Source: Olsenella profusa F0195
GTDB taxonomy: Bacteria > Actinomycetota > Coriobacteriia > Coriobacteriales > Atopobiaceae
Length of the DNA: 53,256 nucleotides
Assembly: GCF_000468755.1 (NCBI RefSeq)
Contig: NZ_AWEZ01000016.1
Coordinates: 1-53,256, forward strand
Direction: 5' to 3'
In this document: positions 1-8,135 of the stretch, piece by piece
Layout: each line of letters starts with the position of its first letter
Position numbering within the stretch: the first letter of the stretch is position 1
The notes under the pieces: model-generated
Database searches by the model: none
Told to the model about the DNA's origin: nothing
What the model saw: the letters and a program-made list of their open reading frames with translations, nothing else
Translations under genes and position numbers: made by a program

Positions 1-20
1 TCCGATAGGCGGCCTTCGCG

Positions 21-167
21 TTACTTGTCCTCGTATGCCCTGCGCACGTCGTCGTAGATTTCGAGGATCGGTATAAGCGGCAGCAGCACGATGAGCAGGA
101 CCAGGCAACCCACGATCCCGAGGAACCAGCCCACCTGCTCTCCGAGCCACCTCAGCCTCGTCATCAT
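21..167 (-). CDS. Small single-pass membrane protein at the end of the prophage lysis cassette
   Basis: This 48-residue reading frame starts at an ATG whose ATGA overlaps the stop codon of the endolysin, a typical sign of translational coupling. The N-terminus is basic (MMTRLRW). One hydrophobic segment follows at about residues 13-35 (GIVGCLVLLIVLLPLIPIL), and the tail is charged and ends in EDK. That predicts a single membrane helix with a short cytoplasmic C-terminus. Its place directly after holin and lysin suggests a lysis accessory or a phage membrane protein, but no family is recognised. The stop codon is TAA. The first 20 bases of the window beyond it show nothing. Confidence 0.55.
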   Translation of the reverse strand: MMTRLRWLGEQVGWFLGIVGCLVLLIVLLPLIPILEIYDDVRRAYEDK

Positions 168-1795
168 GACAGCATCTCGTTCACGCGCCGCTGCACGATG
201 GAGTAGTACGACCCCAGCCGCCGCTTCCGCTCCTCGCCGTTGCCGTAGTCTCCCCGAATCACCGCACGGGCCATCGCGTCGACGTCCATTGAGGTCGAGC
301 TCGCGCCCGTAGCGCCCAGGATCTCGTTCACCCGCTGCTGCACGGCCGAGTACTTGTCGCCCAGGCGCCGCTTCCGCTCGTCGCCGTTGCCGAACTCGCC
401 TGCGATCACGCGCCTTGCCAGGGCGTCAATGTCGTAGGAGCCACCAGAGGAGCCGCCAAGTAGGATCCGGTTGACCTCCGCCTGCACCTCGTCGTATCGG
501 TCGCCCAGCGCAGCCTTGCGCGCATCGCCATTTCCGAACTCTCCGGCGATGACCCTCGCCGCAAGCTCTGACACGTCGCCGGAGGGCGCACCAGAGCCGG
601 TAGGGGTTGAGGCCCCGCCAACGTCGGCCTTGCCGTTGTAGTGGAGCACGCCGTCCCAGCTGCCACGGTAGTAGTCCTGGATGCGCGACTCGCGCCCCGT
701 CTGGTCGCCTGGCGCACCGTCGATGCCGCCCGTCTCCGAGCCGGTGAAGTGGCCGATCTTGCCGCCTCCCAGCGCCATCGCCGTGTGGTTCTCCTCGTCG
801 AGGTAGATGTCGCCGCGTTGGGCGTTTGCGGTCACAGCCTGCCACGAGAAGAGGCCCGAGCCCACGAACATCTCGCGCATGCCGCCGGTCCAGTTGTACC
901 GCGTGATGAGCCCGTCGTACGTCGTGCCCGCGAGCGCGAGCTCCCATGCCTCGCACACGGCCGAGGAGCAGTCGCGGTCGCCCTTGGTGACCTTGACGAC
1001 GCCCGCGTCCGTTTTCACGCTGCAATGGCCGCTCGTGCCATGACGGCCAGGCTGGCTGTACCCGTGCTCGGCGCAGTTGCAGAGGTGCTCCATGATCTGC
1101 GCGGCCACGTTCGCCCTGCTGATAGACACTTCCTTCACCTCCCCGGTGCCAGCGGAGGCGCCGGCAATTGCGCAGAGCCTCCGCCAGTCGTCCTTGGTTC
1201 CGTAGAAGAGATCCAGATCAAGATGGCCGCCGTAGCCGGGGATGCGTCCGGTCCCCGTGTACTGGAAAATCAGCGGAGAAGACCACGCGCCGAAGTCCCA
1301 GCCGTCGGTCCACGGCTCGCTCAAGAAGCCGGTTTCCTCGTAGTTGGGGTACTGCGCCACCCACAAGGGATACGTCTTGGCCACAGCAGCCCAGTCGTAC
1401 GAGAAGAGCACGCTCTTGCTCGTGTAGATGCCCGGCGTCACGCCGGTCTTAGCCTTCACGCGGTCGAGCCACCTCTTCGCCCAGGACGGCCCCAGGCTCA
1501 GCGCGTCCGCCTCCCAGTCCAGGAACGGGATCGCCTTGCCGACGTAGGGCCTGAACGCGGCGATGAAGTGGTCAGCCTCGGCCTCGGCCGAGCCCTCGTA
1601 CCCACGGTCGCGCGCGTAGTGGTAGCAGCCCAGGAGCTTGCCGGCCGCCAGCGTCTCGTCGGCATGCCGGCGGAAGCACTCGTTCGAGTAGCCCGCGCCG
1701 CCGGTCGCCTTCACGATCACGAAGTCGCACGTGCCCATGGCCGAGACGACCAGGTCGTCCTGCCAGGAGCTGATGTCGATGCCGTTAAGCCCCAC
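164..1795 (-). CDS. Phage endolysin: GH25 muramidase, cysteine peptidase/amidase domain, three CW_7 repeats
   Basis: This is a modular peptidoglycan hydrolase for host lysis. The N-terminal part is a GH25 lysozyme: GIDISSWQ at the start, FVIVKATGG, and the acidic DWE motif of the active site. Next comes a domain with DCSSAV (Cys nucleophile) and a downstream His in NHTAMA, resembling phage Amidase_5 or NlpC/P60-like enzymes. The C-terminus has three near-identical repeats with the core I-x-G-[ED]-[FY]-GNG, which are CW_7 cell-wall-binding repeats as in Cpl-7. I chose the GTG at 1795, directly before GIDIS and behind a GAGGGGTGAG ribosome site. An ATG at 1828 is in frame but would overlap the holin gene by 44 bases. 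It overlaps the 48-residue gene downstream by 4 bases. Confidence 0.9.
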   Translation of the reverse strand: MGLNGIDISSWQDDLVVSAMGTCDFVIVKATGGAGYSNECFRRHADETLAAGKLLGCYHYARDRGYEGSAEAEADHFIAAFRPYVGKAIPFLDWEADALSLGPSWAKRWLDRVKAKTGVTPGIYTSKSVLFSYDWAAVAKTYPLWVAQYPNYEETGFLSEPWTDGWDFGAWSSPLIFQYTGTGRIPGYGGHLDLDLFYGTKDDWRRLCAIAGASAGTGEVKEVSISRANVAAQIMEHLCNCAEHGYSQPGRHGTSGHCSVKTDAGVVKVTKGDRDCSSAVCEAWELALAGTTYDGLITRYNWTGGMREMFVGSGLFSWQAVTANAQRGDIYLDEENHTAMALGGGKIGHFTGSETGGIDGAPGDQTGRESRIQDYYRGSWDGVLHYNGKADVGGASTPTGSGAPSGDVSELAARVIAGEFGNGDARKAALGDRYDEVQAEVNRILLGGSSGGSYDIDALARRVIAGEFGNGDERKRRLGDKYSAVQQRVNEILGATGASSTSMDVDAMARAVIRGDYGNGEERKRRLGSYYSIVQRRVNEMLS

Positions 1796-2024
1796 GCGCC
1801 TCACCCCTCGGGATCTCCGGCTTGTCACCGTCGCCGCCCAGGGCGGCCATGATGGGCGACAAAACCGCCATCACCAAGGCCACGACTAGACCCCTCACGC
1901 TCGGGTCCAGGACACACCAGCCCATGATCAAATCGAGGTTGGCGATCACCACGCCCAGGACCCCCTGCACGATCGTGCGCAGGAGCCTCCACTGCCACTC
2001 GTTGCTTGCCAGGAACTCGCTCAT
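1785..2024 (-). CDS. Putative phage holin
   Basis: This 79-residue protein lies directly upstream of the endolysin and overlaps its start by a few bases. It has two hydrophobic segments, at about residues 14-35 (TIVQGVLGVVIANL) and 43-62 (GLVVALVMAVLSPIMAAL), joined by a short turn. The tail is charged and runs DGDKPEIPRGEARG. Size, topology and position fit a class II-type holin that releases the endolysin by making holes in the membrane. Holins diverge fast, so the call rests on topology and synteny and not on a motif. Confidence 0.7.
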   Translation of the reverse strand: MSEFLASNEWQWRLLRTIVQGVLGVVIANLDLIMGWCVLDPSVRGLVVALVMAVLSPIMAALGGDGDKPEIPRGEARGA

Positions 2025-2025
2025 G

Positions 2026-2244
2026 TCAGCCCGCCTTTCCCTTGAGGGTCTCGATGTCGTTCCGCACGACCGAAAGCCCCTCTTCCAGGCGGTATGTCCG
2101 CTCGATGAGCTGGTTGTGCTTCTCGACCTTTGCCGTGAGGGCGTCCAGCTTGACCTCCATGACGGCCCTGCTCTTCGAGTTGGAGAGGATCACGCCAACC
2201 AGCGTGACCACCCCCGTGATGCACGCGACGATGATTGACTCCAT
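2026..2244 (-). CDS. XhlA-like phage membrane protein with coiled coil (holin accessory)
   Basis: The 72-residue product has an N-terminal membrane helix (about residues 3-20, IIVACITGVVTLVGVIL) followed by a heptad-rich charged segment with LDALTAKVEKHNQLIERTY. This is the layout of XhlA-type haemolysin or holin accessory proteins of Gram-positive phages. The start is set at the ATG at 2244 because GGAGG lies 8 bases upstream. A GTG five codons earlier would place the ribosome site inside the gene. The holin starts one base after its stop, so the two are coupled. Confidence 0.65.
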   Translation of the reverse strand: MESIIVACITGVVTLVGVILSNSKSRAVMEVKLDALTAKVEKHNQLIERTYRLEEGLSVVRNDIETLKGKAG

Positions 2245-2263
2245 GAAAAGGACCTCCACAACG

Positions 2264-2299
2264 AAAAAGCCGACACCCTCTGTCAGTGAGAGTGTCGGC
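2264..2299 (-). terminator. Rho-independent terminator upstream of the lysis genes
   Basis: Read on the minus strand, a 12-bp stem (GCCGACACTCTC paired with GAGGGTGTCGGC, one mismatch) with a 7-base loop is followed by TTTTTCG. It would stop transcripts coming from the tail genes just before the lysis cassette. It also lies in the insertion gap that holds the acetyltransferase gene. Confidence 0.7.
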
Positions 2300-2333
2300 C
2301 CGCGTCACAAGGTCGCTCCGGTGTGCCAGCGGG

Positions 2334-2339
2334 TATAAT
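2334..2339 (+). promoter_or_regulatory. -10 box (TATAAT) immediately upstream of the acetyltransferase ATG
   Basis: A perfect TATAAT hexamer ends 7 bases before the ATG at 2347. Transcription would then start at or within one or two bases of the start codon, giving a leaderless mRNA. No good -35 box is seen at the normal distance, and no ribosome site precedes the ATG. Confidence 0.55.
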
Positions 2340-2346
2340 GCGGCCC

Positions 2347-2832
2347 ATGGATTACGAGGTCAGACATATCAGGGAAGACGAGTGGCCCCTGCTCGAAGAC
2401 TTCCTCTACGAGGCGATCTTCGTGCCGGTGGGCTTCGAGGGCGAAATTCCGCGTTCGGTCATATACGACGACCCCAAGTGCCGAGCCGCCTTCGAGGGCT
2501 TCGGCACGCTGCCGGACGACCGCGCCGTTGTCGCCGAGGTCGACGGCAGAGTGGTCGGCGCCTGCTGGGTGCGCACGACTGACGAGTATGGTCACATCGA
2601 CGACGCGACGCCCTCGTTCTCCGTCTCGCTCTACAGGCCGTACCGGGGGCAAGGCATCGGAACAGCCATGATGAGCACATTGCTCACCGAGCTGCGTGAC
2701 GCCGGCTATGCCCGCGCTTCGCTTTCGGTCCAGAAGGATAACCCGGCGCTACGCCTGTACGAGCGCCTGGGCTTCATCATAGCAGGCAACGGCTTCGATG
2801 ACACCGAGTGGCTCATGGTTATCGATCTCTAA
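2347..2832 (+). CDS. GNAT family N-acetyltransferase (prophage moron)
   Basis: This 161-residue protein has the GNAT fold order. An N-terminal strand opens DYEVRHIREDEWPLL, a central strand reads VVAEVDGRVVGACWV, and motif A (acetyl-CoA pyrophosphate loop) reads YRGQGIGTAMM at about residues 102-112. The C-terminal ASLSVQKDNPALRLYERLGF is the classic motif B with N..A..LYE..GF. It transfers acetyl from acetyl-CoA to an unknown amine substrate. The gene has the opposite polarity to the surrounding phage late genes, with its own -10 box upstream and no obvious leader, which is how phage morons look. A GTG 24 bases upstream is possible but lies inside the promoter. Confidence 0.9.
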   Translation: MDYEVRHIREDEWPLLEDFLYEAIFVPVGFEGEIPRSVIYDDPKCRAAFEGFGTLPDDRAVVAEVDGRVVGACWVRTTDEYGHIDDATPSFSVSLYRPYRGQGIGTAMMSTLLTELRDAGYARASLSVQKDNPALRLYERLGFIIAGNGFDDTEWLMVIDL

Positions 2833-2834
2833 CG

Positions 2835-4223
2835 TCAGTTTACCGTGACGTACCCCGGCGTGCTCGCCGTGTCAACGCGGAAGTACGTGTAAGCCGTCTT
2901 GCTGCTGGCCCACGCGGTGCCGTTGCCTCCGACGAGGCTGCCGCAGCTGTAGAAGCACTGCGAGCCCGTGATGCCGCTCGTGGGCAGCGCCCAGGTGGAG
3001 TCCGCGTAGATCGTCGTCAGGTGCGAGCACCCCGAGAACGTGTAGAACAGGTCAGTGAGCGTGGACGGGTCGAAGCCGCGGAAGTCGATGGTCGTGAATG
3101 CGCAGGAGCTGAACGTGTAGCGCATCGACCGCACGCCCGACAGGTTGCCCAGTCCGTTCATGTTGGCAAGGTTCGTACAGCTGTAGAACAGGTAGTTCAG
3201 GTTCAGGTACGAGAACGTCGCCATGTCCGCCGCGAAGGTCGCGCTGGTCAGGTTCTGGCGGTGCGTCGCTCCGGTGACGCCGTCCCAAGGCGTGAATCCC
3301 AGGCCCACGTACTTGCCGATGGCGCAGATCCTGCCGGAGGCACGCAGCGTGCGCGAGGAGTCAGGCGTCGATGTCGCCGTGAGCACGCCCTCGCCGTCGG
3401 CGTAGTAGTGCGCGTAGAACCACGTGCGCTGGTCGTTGTTCGGGTCGGTCAGCACGCCGCCGGCGCCCAGCTTGCACACGCTCGCGCCGCTGGTCTGGGA
3501 CGGCACGAAGCCGTCCGTCCCGCCGACGAGCCTGGTGCAGCCGGTGAACATGAGCGAACCCGAGAGCCCCGAGTTGCTGAAGCTCGTTGCGTAGATCGTC
3601 TCAAGGCTCGTGCAGCTGGAGAACATCTGCGTGGCGCTGGTCATGCCGGAGAGGTTCTCGAACCCGCGCACCTCGGTGCAGTTCGAGAACGCGTTGAACC
3701 AGTAGTTGCAGTTCGTCAGGCCGAGCCCGGAAATTGTGCTGTCGATGTAGACCTTCTTCACCAGCAGCTTGATGGAGTCGTACGACCTCGCGCTGGCCGA
3801 CGAGTAGCCCGCCGGGTCGATCTCGAAGACCTGTACGATGCGCCCGCCGGTGACCGACGTTCGCCGCTCGTAGTAGTTGATTTCGAGCGTGCCGTCATCG
3901 AGCAGCAGCGCACGGATCTTGTAGCCCACGTCCCATTCGAGCGCCAGGATGGCGGCGGCCATGTCGCCCGGCGCGTACAGCGTCGAGAGTCCGTTCTGCC
4001 CCCGTATGACGTCGGCGATGTCCGAGAACACCGACTCCGGCAGCACGCCGGACTCGAGCGTCATGTAAGGCTGCGCCTGGTAGCTCCCGGCGTCCGTGCC
4101 GTCGAGGGCCGCCACTGCGGCGGCCATCTCGCGCGGCTTGTACAGCGTGGCCATGCCAGCCTGGTAGCGGATCGCGTTTGCGATGTCGGTGAGTATGCGC
4201 GTGGAGACGGTGCCAACGGCCAT
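2835..4223 (-). CDS. Phage tail-associated protein with BspA-like/DUF285 leucine-rich repeats
   Basis: This 462-residue protein opens with two similar short segments (LTDIANAIRYQAG..LYKPREMAAAVAAL and FSDIADVIRGQNG..LYAPGDMAAAILAL), which look like a duplicated N-terminal attachment motif. From about residue 165 it carries repeats of the kind F..C..L..I....F, for example FYTFSGCSHLTTIYAD and MFSSCTSLETIYA. These match BspA-like/DUF285 repeats found in surface proteins of gut bacteria. Lying just after the collagen-repeat fibre gene, it is best read as a distal tail or receptor-binding protein. The start is an ATG two bases after the stop of the fibre gene. A role in host recognition is inferred. 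Confidence 0.7.
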   Translation of the reverse strand: MAVGTVSTRILTDIANAIRYQAGMATLYKPREMAAAVAALDGTDAGSYQAQPYMTLESGVLPESVFSDIADVIRGQNGLSTLYAPGDMAAAILALEWDVGYKIRALLLDDGTLEINYYERRTSVTGGRIVQVFEIDPAGYSSASARSYDSIKLLVKKVYIDSTISGLGLTNCNYWFNAFSNCTEVRGFENLSGMTSATQMFSSCTSLETIYATSFSNSGLSGSLMFTGCTRLVGGTDGFVPSQTSGASVCKLGAGGVLTDPNNDQRTWFYAHYYADGEGVLTATSTPDSSRTLRASGRICAIGKYVGLGFTPWDGVTGATHRQNLTSATFAADMATFSYLNLNYLFYSCTNLANMNGLGNLSGVRSMRYTFSSCAFTTIDFRGFDPSTLTDLFYTFSGCSHLTTIYADSTWALPTSGITGSQCFYSCGSLVGGNGTAWASSKTAYTYFRVDTASTPGYVTVN

Positions 4224-4225
4224 GA

Positions 4226-5604
4226 TCAGAACTCCTCTTCCTCGAGGTTCGCGAGCGCCGCGATGGCGTCGTCCACGTACTGCTTCGTCGCGTAGGCAGA
4301 CAAGTCGGGCGTCGTTCCCGCCGGACCCTGCGGCCCGGTTGGCCCAGTCGCGCCGGTCTCGCCCTTGAGGTTGTGGAACGCGAAGGCGAACGTCCGGGCG
4401 GAAGCCGTGCCGCCCAGCGTGACGCTCACGGACGGCGTGCCGGTGGCAGAGTCGACAGTCGCGCTCGCTCCGGTGATGGTCGCGTTAACGCCGTCATCGC
4501 CAGTGTCGCCCTTCGGCTCTTGCGGTCCCGTGGCTCCGGTCGCGCCGGTCTCACCTTGCGGGCCCGTCTCGCCCTGGGGGCCGGTCTCGCCCTGGACTCC
4601 CTGGACTCCCTGCGGCCGCGCAGGTCGGCCGAGCTCGTGCCCGATGCGCTCGTCACCGTCAGCACCGAGCCATTCCAGCTGTGCGTGCAGGAGACGCCAT
4701 TAGCGCCGGCGGGACCAGTTTCACCTTGCGGGCCAGCATCGCCGGTATCACCTTTTGGCCCTTGAGGACCGGTCGCACCCGTGTCGCCCTTCTCGCCCTG
4801 GGGTCCCTGTGGGCCAGTGGCTCCGGTGGCTCCCGTCTCGCCCTGGATGCCCTGCGGTCCCTGCTCGCCGGTGTCGCCCTTGGGTCCCTGCGGGCCTATA
4901 TCGCCTGTGTCTCCCTTGTCGCCCTTCACGCCCTTGGAGACGTTGGCGGTCGTGGTGCCGTTCTTGTCGGTGATGGTGATGGTCGCGCCCTCGGCGGTCT
5001 GGGTGATCGTGGCCGTCGGGCTGTACCCGTCCGCGCCGTCGGCCCCGTCGTAGTCGCCGCGCGCGGCAGCGGCCTGTATCGCGTTCGCGACCGCCGTGGC
5101 GCTGTCCGCCGCGTCGTTGGCGGCCTCGGCGGCTTCCTCCGCAGCGTCCGCAGCCGCCGTGGTGATCTCGATCGCGCCCTCATAGCGCATGATCGTCTCC
5201 ACGAACAGGGTGAAGCCGTCCTCGCTCTCGGTGCCGCCGATGATCACCGGCTCCACGCGGATCGTGAACGCCCGCGTGGAGATGCTCTTCCCGTCGTGTG
5301 TCACCATGAACTGAGCGTCAACCGCGCCCTCGGCCTCCTGCATGGCGGCCGGGTAGTACACGACGAACTGGCCGAGAGACGCGTCGATCTCCGTCATCGG
5401 CTCGCATCCGCGCGTGCCGGCCATCTTGTGCCGCCAGAGGAAGTAGACCTCGGCGCCGGTGAGGTCGGCCGCCGCGCCGCCCTGCCGCACGTGCAGCTCC
5501 AGCCCGCGCCCCGAGGCGTCGGCCGGAGAGGCCACCAGGAAGTCTCCCAGCCGCTCGTCCGCCGAGTCCCATATCATCGTGTGAAGTCCGTAACCGTCGA
5601 GCAT
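4226..5604 (-). pseudogene. Tail fibre with BppU-like head and collagen Gly-X-Y repeats, broken by a single-base frameshift
   Basis: Translation from the ATG at 5604 (ribosome site GGAGGG) gives an N-terminal baseplate-type domain with LHVRQGGAAADLTGAEVYFLW. An alanine-rich helix follows, then many Gly-X-Y triplets of the G-P-Q-G / G-E-T-G type. Near 4610 the frame changes. The codons GGC CGC AGG should read GGC CCG CAG, and adding one base restores Gly-Pro-Gln-Gly repeats through to a clean C-terminus ending NLEEEEF at 4226. Nothing else is decayed, so this is either a very recent mutation, a variable site in a repeat, or a sequencing error. Without repair the protein is cut near residue 330 with a wrong tail of about 65 residues. 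Confidence 0.75.
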
Positions 5605-5657
5605 GCCGCCCTCCTCGCGTATGAGTTGCCGAGAAGAGCATCCGCCCGCGTCACAGA

Positions 5658-6878
5658 TTAGAAGTCCAAATCCGCCAGCTCGTCCAGGTCGTCGATCGCC
5701 GTTGTCACGGTGTTCTCCACCACGGTCACCGATGCGGCCGTGGTCAGGTTTCCGTCGATGCCCACCACGTCGTCGCGCAGCGTGGCCACGTCGGCTGCCA
5801 AAGCGCTCACCTGCGCGTAGTCCACGGGCTCCACGGTGCCGATCGTCACCCGCGCCACCACCTGCTCGCCGAAGGTCCGCACGCGCCGCACGACGCGGGC
5901 AGTAAGCCGCCACTCCGGGTCGCGCGACGTGTCTATCACGGCCACGGTGTCGCCCAGGTCCGCGTCGTCGCCGTCGAGCGCCGCCACGTCCACCTCGTAG
6001 CTCACCTTGGGCTGCGACGCCTCCACGAGCGTCCGCCTGGTCAGCGCCAGCAGCCGCTCGGGCTCTGTCACCTCGGAGAACGTCACCTGCCCGAACGAAT
6101 GCGCCTTCGCCGTGTGGTCAGCGTTCCAGCGTCCCCAGACCTGCTTGGCGCTCTCGTCTGCCACGTAGTTCAGCCCGCCGTTGATGTCCCCGAAGGTCAG
6201 CTTGCGCCTATAGCCCGCCTTGTAGTTGCCGTCCTCGTCGGTGAAGGGCAGACCCGCCCCGAAGCCGTAGAGGGCGGTGTACACGTCCTGCTCTAGCACC
6301 GTGCGCGTGCAGCCGGCCATGTTCTTGCCGTAGGTGAAGCGCAGGCCGCGCCAGTCGCCGCGCTGGGCGTCCAGGCGGACCGAGCGCGATGCCACGTGCC
6401 CGCCCGAAACGGTGATGATCGGCGTCACCTCGCCGCCCCACACCTCGGCCACGCGCCGCAGCGCCCAGAGCGCGTTCTGGTGGTAGATCAGCGCCCCGGC
6501 GGTGCCGAGACTCGCGCAATACGCAACGCTCCACCTGGTCGGCGCCAGCACGGCCGCCAGGGCCTGCGCCGCCGTCCTGCTCACCAGCTGGGCCTCCTCG
6601 ATGAAGTCGTCCAAGAGCTCGCAGAGCGACGACTCCGCGTACACGCTGCAGAGCCCGGCCACCGGCTCGTCGGTTCGCACCACCACGTGCTCGCGCCAGG
6701 TCGAGCCGTCCAGCCACAGCAGCCGGTCGCCCTTCGCGGGCACCTCGTAGCTGCAGAACTCGAGCGTGTCCTCGCCGTTCAGCTCCTCGGTGTGCACGAG
6801 CTCGCCGACCACGCGAAGGAGCCCGATCCGCTCGTCCCACCGGTCGAACCAGTAGAGCGTCGGCACCGAGCCCGCCAT
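5658..6878 (-). CDS. Phage tail-associated protein (Tal / minor structural protein N-terminal family)
   Basis: The 406-residue product has the N-terminal signature of siphovirus tail-tip proteins: LYWFDRWDERIGLL, then the EELNGEDTLEFCSYE stretch typical of minor structural proteins that follow Dit. The middle and C-terminus contain beta-rich baseplate segments and a DLGDTVAVID element, and the last 60 residues look like a coiled coil. The start at ATG 6878 is one base after the stop of the Dit gene. The protein should form the tail-tip hub that connects Dit to the fibres. No peptidase motif is obvious. Confidence 0.75.
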   Translation of the reverse strand: MAGSVPTLYWFDRWDERIGLLRVVGELVHTEELNGEDTLEFCSYEVPAKGDRLLWLDGSTWREHVVVRTDEPVAGLCSVYAESSLCELLDDFIEEAQLVSRTAAQALAAVLAPTRWSVAYCASLGTAGALIYHQNALWALRRVAEVWGGEVTPIITVSGGHVASRSVRLDAQRGDWRGLRFTYGKNMAGCTRTVLEQDVYTALYGFGAGLPFTDEDGNYKAGYRRKLTFGDINGGLNYVADESAKQVWGRWNADHTAKAHSFGQVTFSEVTEPERLLALTRRTLVEASQPKVSYEVDVAALDGDDADLGDTVAVIDTSRDPEWRLTARVVRRVRTFGEQVVARVTIGTVEPVDYAQVSALAADVATLRDDVVGIDGNLTTAASVTVVENTVTTAIDDLDELADLDF

Positions 6879-6879
6879 G

Positions 6880-7599
6880 CTAGGCCCACCTCTCGCAGAA
6901 GCGCGTCTCCACGTAGGTGCAGTTGGAGGTCGACACGACGCAGTCGCCGGGCTCCAGCGCGAAGAAGTCGCTCGCCAGGGCCACGCAGTCCCGAGCGTCA
7001 ACGTCGTTTATCAGCACCGTCTCGCCCTGGCAGTCGATCACCACGGCCTCGCCGCCCGCGAAGTCGTAGTCCACGCGGATGCCCTTGCCGACAGACGGCA
7101 GCGAAACCTGCAGGTATGACCCCGCAGAGGCCACCACGCGGAACTCCGGCAGCGTCGGCCAGTCGCCGCCCACCTCGAAGCGCGACGTGCGCTCCACGCG
7201 CTCCGCGCCCCAGCCGATGGGGTCGAACAGGGTGAAGGTCAGCGTGCACTCGCCGGCCTCGAAGAGGTTGGACCAGTCGGGCGCGCCCACGAGCATCGCG
7301 TCGCGGTACTCGACCTCGGGGTCGTCGGGCAGCACCAGGCTCCCGCCGCCGGGCCAGCTGAGCCACCGGCGCACCTTGCCGCGCATCCGCGCCATGCCGG
7401 TGAATCCGGGGTTGTAGCCCATGTCCATGAAGAGCCGCACCCGCACGTCCACGGGCGGTATGTAGCCGGAGACCAGCAAAGCACCGGCGCGTCCCGGCAC
7501 GGCCATGGCCTCCGCGACGATGGGGTTGGCCGCCCGCTCGATCACCTCGGCGCTGCAGATCTCGGAGAAGTCGTTCCCCGCGTAGACGATCGACCTCAT
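6880..7599 (-). CDS. Phage distal tail protein (Dit)
   Basis: The protein is 239 residues long and has the layout of the siphovirus tail component N-terminal family (Sipho_tail). It starts MRSIVYAGNDFSEICSAEVIERA. The central part has VRLFMDMG, RGKVRRWLSWPGG and LVLPDDPEVEYRDAMLVG, which in Dit proteins form the ring domain, and a galectin-like C-terminal half follows (LPSVGKGIRVDYDFAGGEAVVIDCQG). It links the tail tube to the tip. Its start codon overlaps the stop of the small gene upstream by 4 bases. Confidence 0.75.
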   Translation of the reverse strand: MRSIVYAGNDFSEICSAEVIERAANPIVAEAMAVPGRAGALLVSGYIPPVDVRVRLFMDMGYNPGFTGMARMRGKVRRWLSWPGGGSLVLPDDPEVEYRDAMLVGAPDWSNLFEAGECTLTFTLFDPIGWGAERVERTSRFEVGGDWPTLPEFRVVASAGSYLQVSLPSVGKGIRVDYDFAGGEAVVIDCQGETVLINDVDARDCVALASDFFALEPGDCVVSTSNCTYVETRFCERWA

Positions 7600-7745
7600 G
7601 CGTTGCCCCTGGCACGCCCGTAGGCCGATGCCCGGCGCTGCGACTCGCGCGCCGCCCTGTCGTCCTTGCCGAACGGCCGCGCACGCTTCAACGTGGCCTC
7701 GGCCACATGCCCGCTCGCGTTCACGCGCTTGCCCTTGTCGCTCAT
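7596..7745 (-). CDS. Small basic phage protein of unknown function
   Basis: This 49-residue, strongly basic protein (MSDKGKRVNASGH...RARGNA) is held by ATGA overlaps at both ends, with the minor capsid gene upstream and the Dit gene downstream. Such double coupling makes it a real gene despite its size. No motif is recognised. It occupies the position where the major tail protein, tail assembly chaperones and tape measure would be expected, so it may be a remnant or a junction product of a deletion. Confidence 0.6.
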   Translation of the reverse strand: MSDKGKRVNASGHVAEATLKRARPFGKDDRAARESQRRASAYGRARGNA

Positions 7746-8128
7746 AGGCTCCTCACCACCGTAAGCACAACGTCGAAGGTCCAGACGAAGCGCCCGGACC
7801 CGTCCCTCTCCTTGAACGCCGGCGCCGTGGTGTCCAGGCCCGCGATGCGCCAGCTGCCGTTCTCCGCCACTGGCTCCCAGCCGTAGCGTCGGATCCACCT
7901 CTCGCAAGCGATAGCGTCGGCCTCGGCCTTGGCCGCCACCTCGCGCACGACCATCACGGCGACGGTGACGGTCCCGCGCTCCTCGTGCTCCATGCGGCTC
8001 ACGCGCTCGAGCCTGCCCTCGCGGACCACGATGGGCTCGGGCTCCATGTCGGCCGACGGAAGACTTGCGAAGTAGCTTGCGAAGTCGCCCTCAAGCAGGG
8101 CCTTCGCCACCAAGAAGGAAAGCTGCAA
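7742..8128 (-). CDS. Minor capsid / tail terminator protein
   Basis: The 128-residue product begins MQLSFLVAKALLEGDFASYFASLP and ends in a beta-rich segment (RFVWTFDVVLTVVRSL). Length, position after two head-completion genes and the overall pattern resemble the third minor capsid protein or tail terminator of Gram-positive siphoviruses. It should cap the tail tube and join it to the head. The assignment comes mainly from order in the cluster. Confidence 0.55.
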   Translation of the reverse strand: MQLSFLVAKALLEGDFASYFASLPSADMEPEPIVVREGRLERVSRMEHEERGTVTVAVMVVREVAAKAEADAIACERWIRRYGWEPVAENGSWRIAGLDTTAPAFKERDGSGRFVWTFDVVLTVVRSL

Positions 8129-8135
8129 GACCAGC

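Noticed and set aside
2808-4295. A 495-codon plus-strand frame opposite the BspA-like tail gene
   Set aside because: It has low complexity (Arg, Val, Ala, Gly), no domain, and overlaps a well-supported gene on the other strand.
4490-4930. Short regularly spaced DNA repeats that might look like a CRISPR or tandem array
   Set aside because: They are codons for Gly-X-Y collagen triplets in the tail fibre; units of 9 or 18 bases are not separated by unique spacers.
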